From Auricularia sp. M13 (Eukaryota; Basidiomycota; Agaricomycetes; Auriculariales; Auriculariaceae): DNA of 64,000 nt. The stretch's first letter is position 1. Each line of letters starts with the position of its first letter. A program made the translations under genes and the position numbers. Below, piece by piece: positions 62,403-64,000 of this stretch. The notes under the pieces were generated by a model, which saw only the letters and a list, made by a program, of their open reading frames with translations, ran no database searches and had not been told where the DNA came from. The stretch covers positions 3,282,832 through 3,346,831 of the forward strand of contig CM073200.1 in NCBI GenBank assembly GCA_037042915.1, given 5' to 3'.

Positions 62403-64000
62403 GGGCGCAATTCCGGCTCGTTCAACGGGCATTGGTATCGATGACCGGCTGGGGGCGTCAGGAAAGGTGGATGGGCTCGTCCTCGAGCAGGGCGCCGCAT
62501 ATCGAGCCACTAGCTCACCTGCTGCGCCCAAAACCGTCGAAACGAGTTCGGCCTCACCAGAACAGGCTGAGGGAGCATCCAGATTGCAGGGCCTCGTTCC
62601 CACCGCTTCTGGACGCGCTCCTCGAGTTGCTGCACATGGCAGCGACTCAGATCGCGCCCCCTCGGTCAGAAATGACTGGGGTGTCGACTCAGCTCCTGGA
62701 GAGCCTCAATCGGCGCATAACTGGGGCAGTTCTGCCCCAGGTGAACCACCGGCAACCAAGTTGTCTTCTGCTGCAACAAAGTTGCCCTATGCTCGCCCTA
62801 GCACCTCAATCCCCCATGGGGAGACTATGTCAGTCTGTGGTGAAGAGGACATGCAGTCTGTGCACTCAGTTCAGGACTGGAGGGCACAGAATGTGCCAGC
62901 CAACTTGGGCTGTCTGCCAGACGGCACACCACTTGAGGAGGCAGTCAATGACATCAGGTCTGACCTGCAGCACCTCATTGCACGTGCCACTGCAGTCAAT
63001 GCGGCTGTCTGGAACCAGGAAGACCAGTACTGGCGCTGAGCAGACCTGTGGACAGCAGAGCGTGTGACTGAGCTTGCCAGAGTCATGTGCTCTTCGGCAG
63101 CTGCAGGAGAAGCAGAGCAACACTTTGGGTACTTGTCCTGCCCACAGCCCACACTCCTTGACACCCTTGTCTCGGATATGGCCGAGGTCAAGCGCAACAT
63201 TGCCTTCCTCACTGCCCAACAGGCCTCTGCGCCTTCAAGTGCCCAACAGCAGCAGCCTGCAGCAGCAGCAGCTCCTACAGCCGCTCCTGCAAAGGCAAGC
63301 GCACCTGGCCGTTCCTATGCGTCACATGCTGCTCAGCCAGCTGCCAAAGGCACTGTGGTGCCTGCCCGTCCCAGTGCGGTGCCGAAGCCACCTCCTACCA
63401 ATGGTCGTGCGCGCCACCACCCAGGTCGTCTCATCCTGAGCGTCCGTGCCACCCCTGAGCTGACTGCTCATGTGCGCAACAATGCGAGCCGCTTGCGCGC
63501 CGCAGTGAACACTGCGCTTGCTCCTCACAAGAGCAAGTCGCCTGCCAAGCTCCCACTTCGTGTCACAAGTGTGGACACCACCGCCTCTGGCAACATTGTG
63601 GTGGTTGCAGCAGATGGACTGACTTCAGCAGATCTGGTTGAACATGGAGATGCAATTGCGTCTGCCATCGTGCCAGACTCTGGCTCATTCATCAAGGCGT
63701 CTCGCGATGAGCCTTGGCACCAGGTGCTAGTCAATGGTGTCTCGACTCGAGTTCATGACATTGAGGGACTGCCCACTGGGCAAGACCTCCTCTCAGACAT
63801 TGTTGAGTTCAACACTCACAAGTTTGACTGGGCCACCATGCCACGCTGGCTGGGAAGTGCAGCAGACCTTGCTGGCAAGAGCTCAGGCTCTGTCATTTTG
63901 GCATTCCTGAGTGAGGCAGATGCTCGCTTTGCAGTTGAGCATGCAGTCAGTGTCTTTGGACGCCTCTGCTCAGTTCGCTACTTTGAGGACATGCCTCGTC
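62403..64000 (+). mobile_element. LINE ORF1 (gag-like), runs off the window
   Basis: The plus-strand frame reads PEQAEGASRLQGL, EEAVNDIRSDLQHLIARATA and, after a TGA at 63,037-63,039, continues in the same frame through VSDMAEVKRNIAFLTAQQ, an Ala/Gln/Pro linker and RLILSVRATPELTAHVRN, LPLRVTSVDTTASGNIVVVA and SGSVILAFLSEADARFAVEH. This is the arrangement of ORF1 proteins of fungal LINEs: a disordered start, a coiled coil, then a nucleic-acid-binding domain. The zinc knuckles expected next lie beyond base 64,000. The internal TGA means this copy is probably inactive, unless translation starts after it. Confidence 0.7.

Overview
The window looks like nuclear DNA of a filamentous basidiomycete, most likely an Agaricomycete. 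Its genes carry many 45-70 bp introns with CTRAY-type branch sites, sit close together in both orientations, are GC-rich, and encode fungal proteins (histone H2A ending in SQEA, Fis1, glycogen debranching enzyme, PAT1, tannase-type esterases). The second half carries transposon families typical of mushroom-forming fungi, notably a KDZ transposase next to a TET/JBP dioxygenase.

Bases 1-20,850 are ordinary host genome. There are three tandem alpha/beta hydrolases (the first only a C-terminus), histone H2A, an M50B-like membrane protease with two micro-exons, FIS1, the glycogen debranching enzyme GDB1 divergent from PAT1, and two tandem secreted tannase/feruloyl-esterase-like genes, the first of which changes frame.

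Bases 21,100-28,250 are a nest of LTR fossils. A minus-strand Ty1/copia remnant is cut by a Ty3/gypsy LTR, and that LTR is split by a young, whole-looking copia element with 200-bp LTRs and a 5-bp target duplication.

Bases 28,253-52,874 look like one very large composite DNA transposon. Both outer edges carry the same 18-bp inverted terminal sequence (GGAAGCTCCTCCC[A/G]ACTCC) followed by subterminal AACTCCCAACTCC-type repeats. Inside are a KDZ-family transposase with a SWIM zinc finger, a TET/JBP 2-oxoglutarate/Fe(II) dioxygenase (5-methylcytosine oxidase family), several small zinc-binding or coiled-coil proteins of unknown function, and a large unknown coding block. The element has itself been hit twice. 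A 4.9-kb foldback element (arms of about 2.37 kb built from about 340-bp tandem units, 8-bp duplication ACCTCGGC) sits inside one cargo exon, and a 0.48-kb MITE-like element containing (CCTAA)n sits in an intron of the same gene.

Bases 52,875-64,000 are transposon debris: a truncated hAT transposase, a TTACCC-rich hairpin region, a broken gypsy gag-protease-RT fragment, two arrays of a 21-bp-spaced motif (TGCGCACGGA) around an AT-rich block with a tRNA-like SINE, and LINE pieces in opposite orientations, the last running off the window end. Everything here comes from reading the sequence by eye. Exon borders are inferred from splice signals and frame continuity, and family names from remembered motifs, not from database searches.
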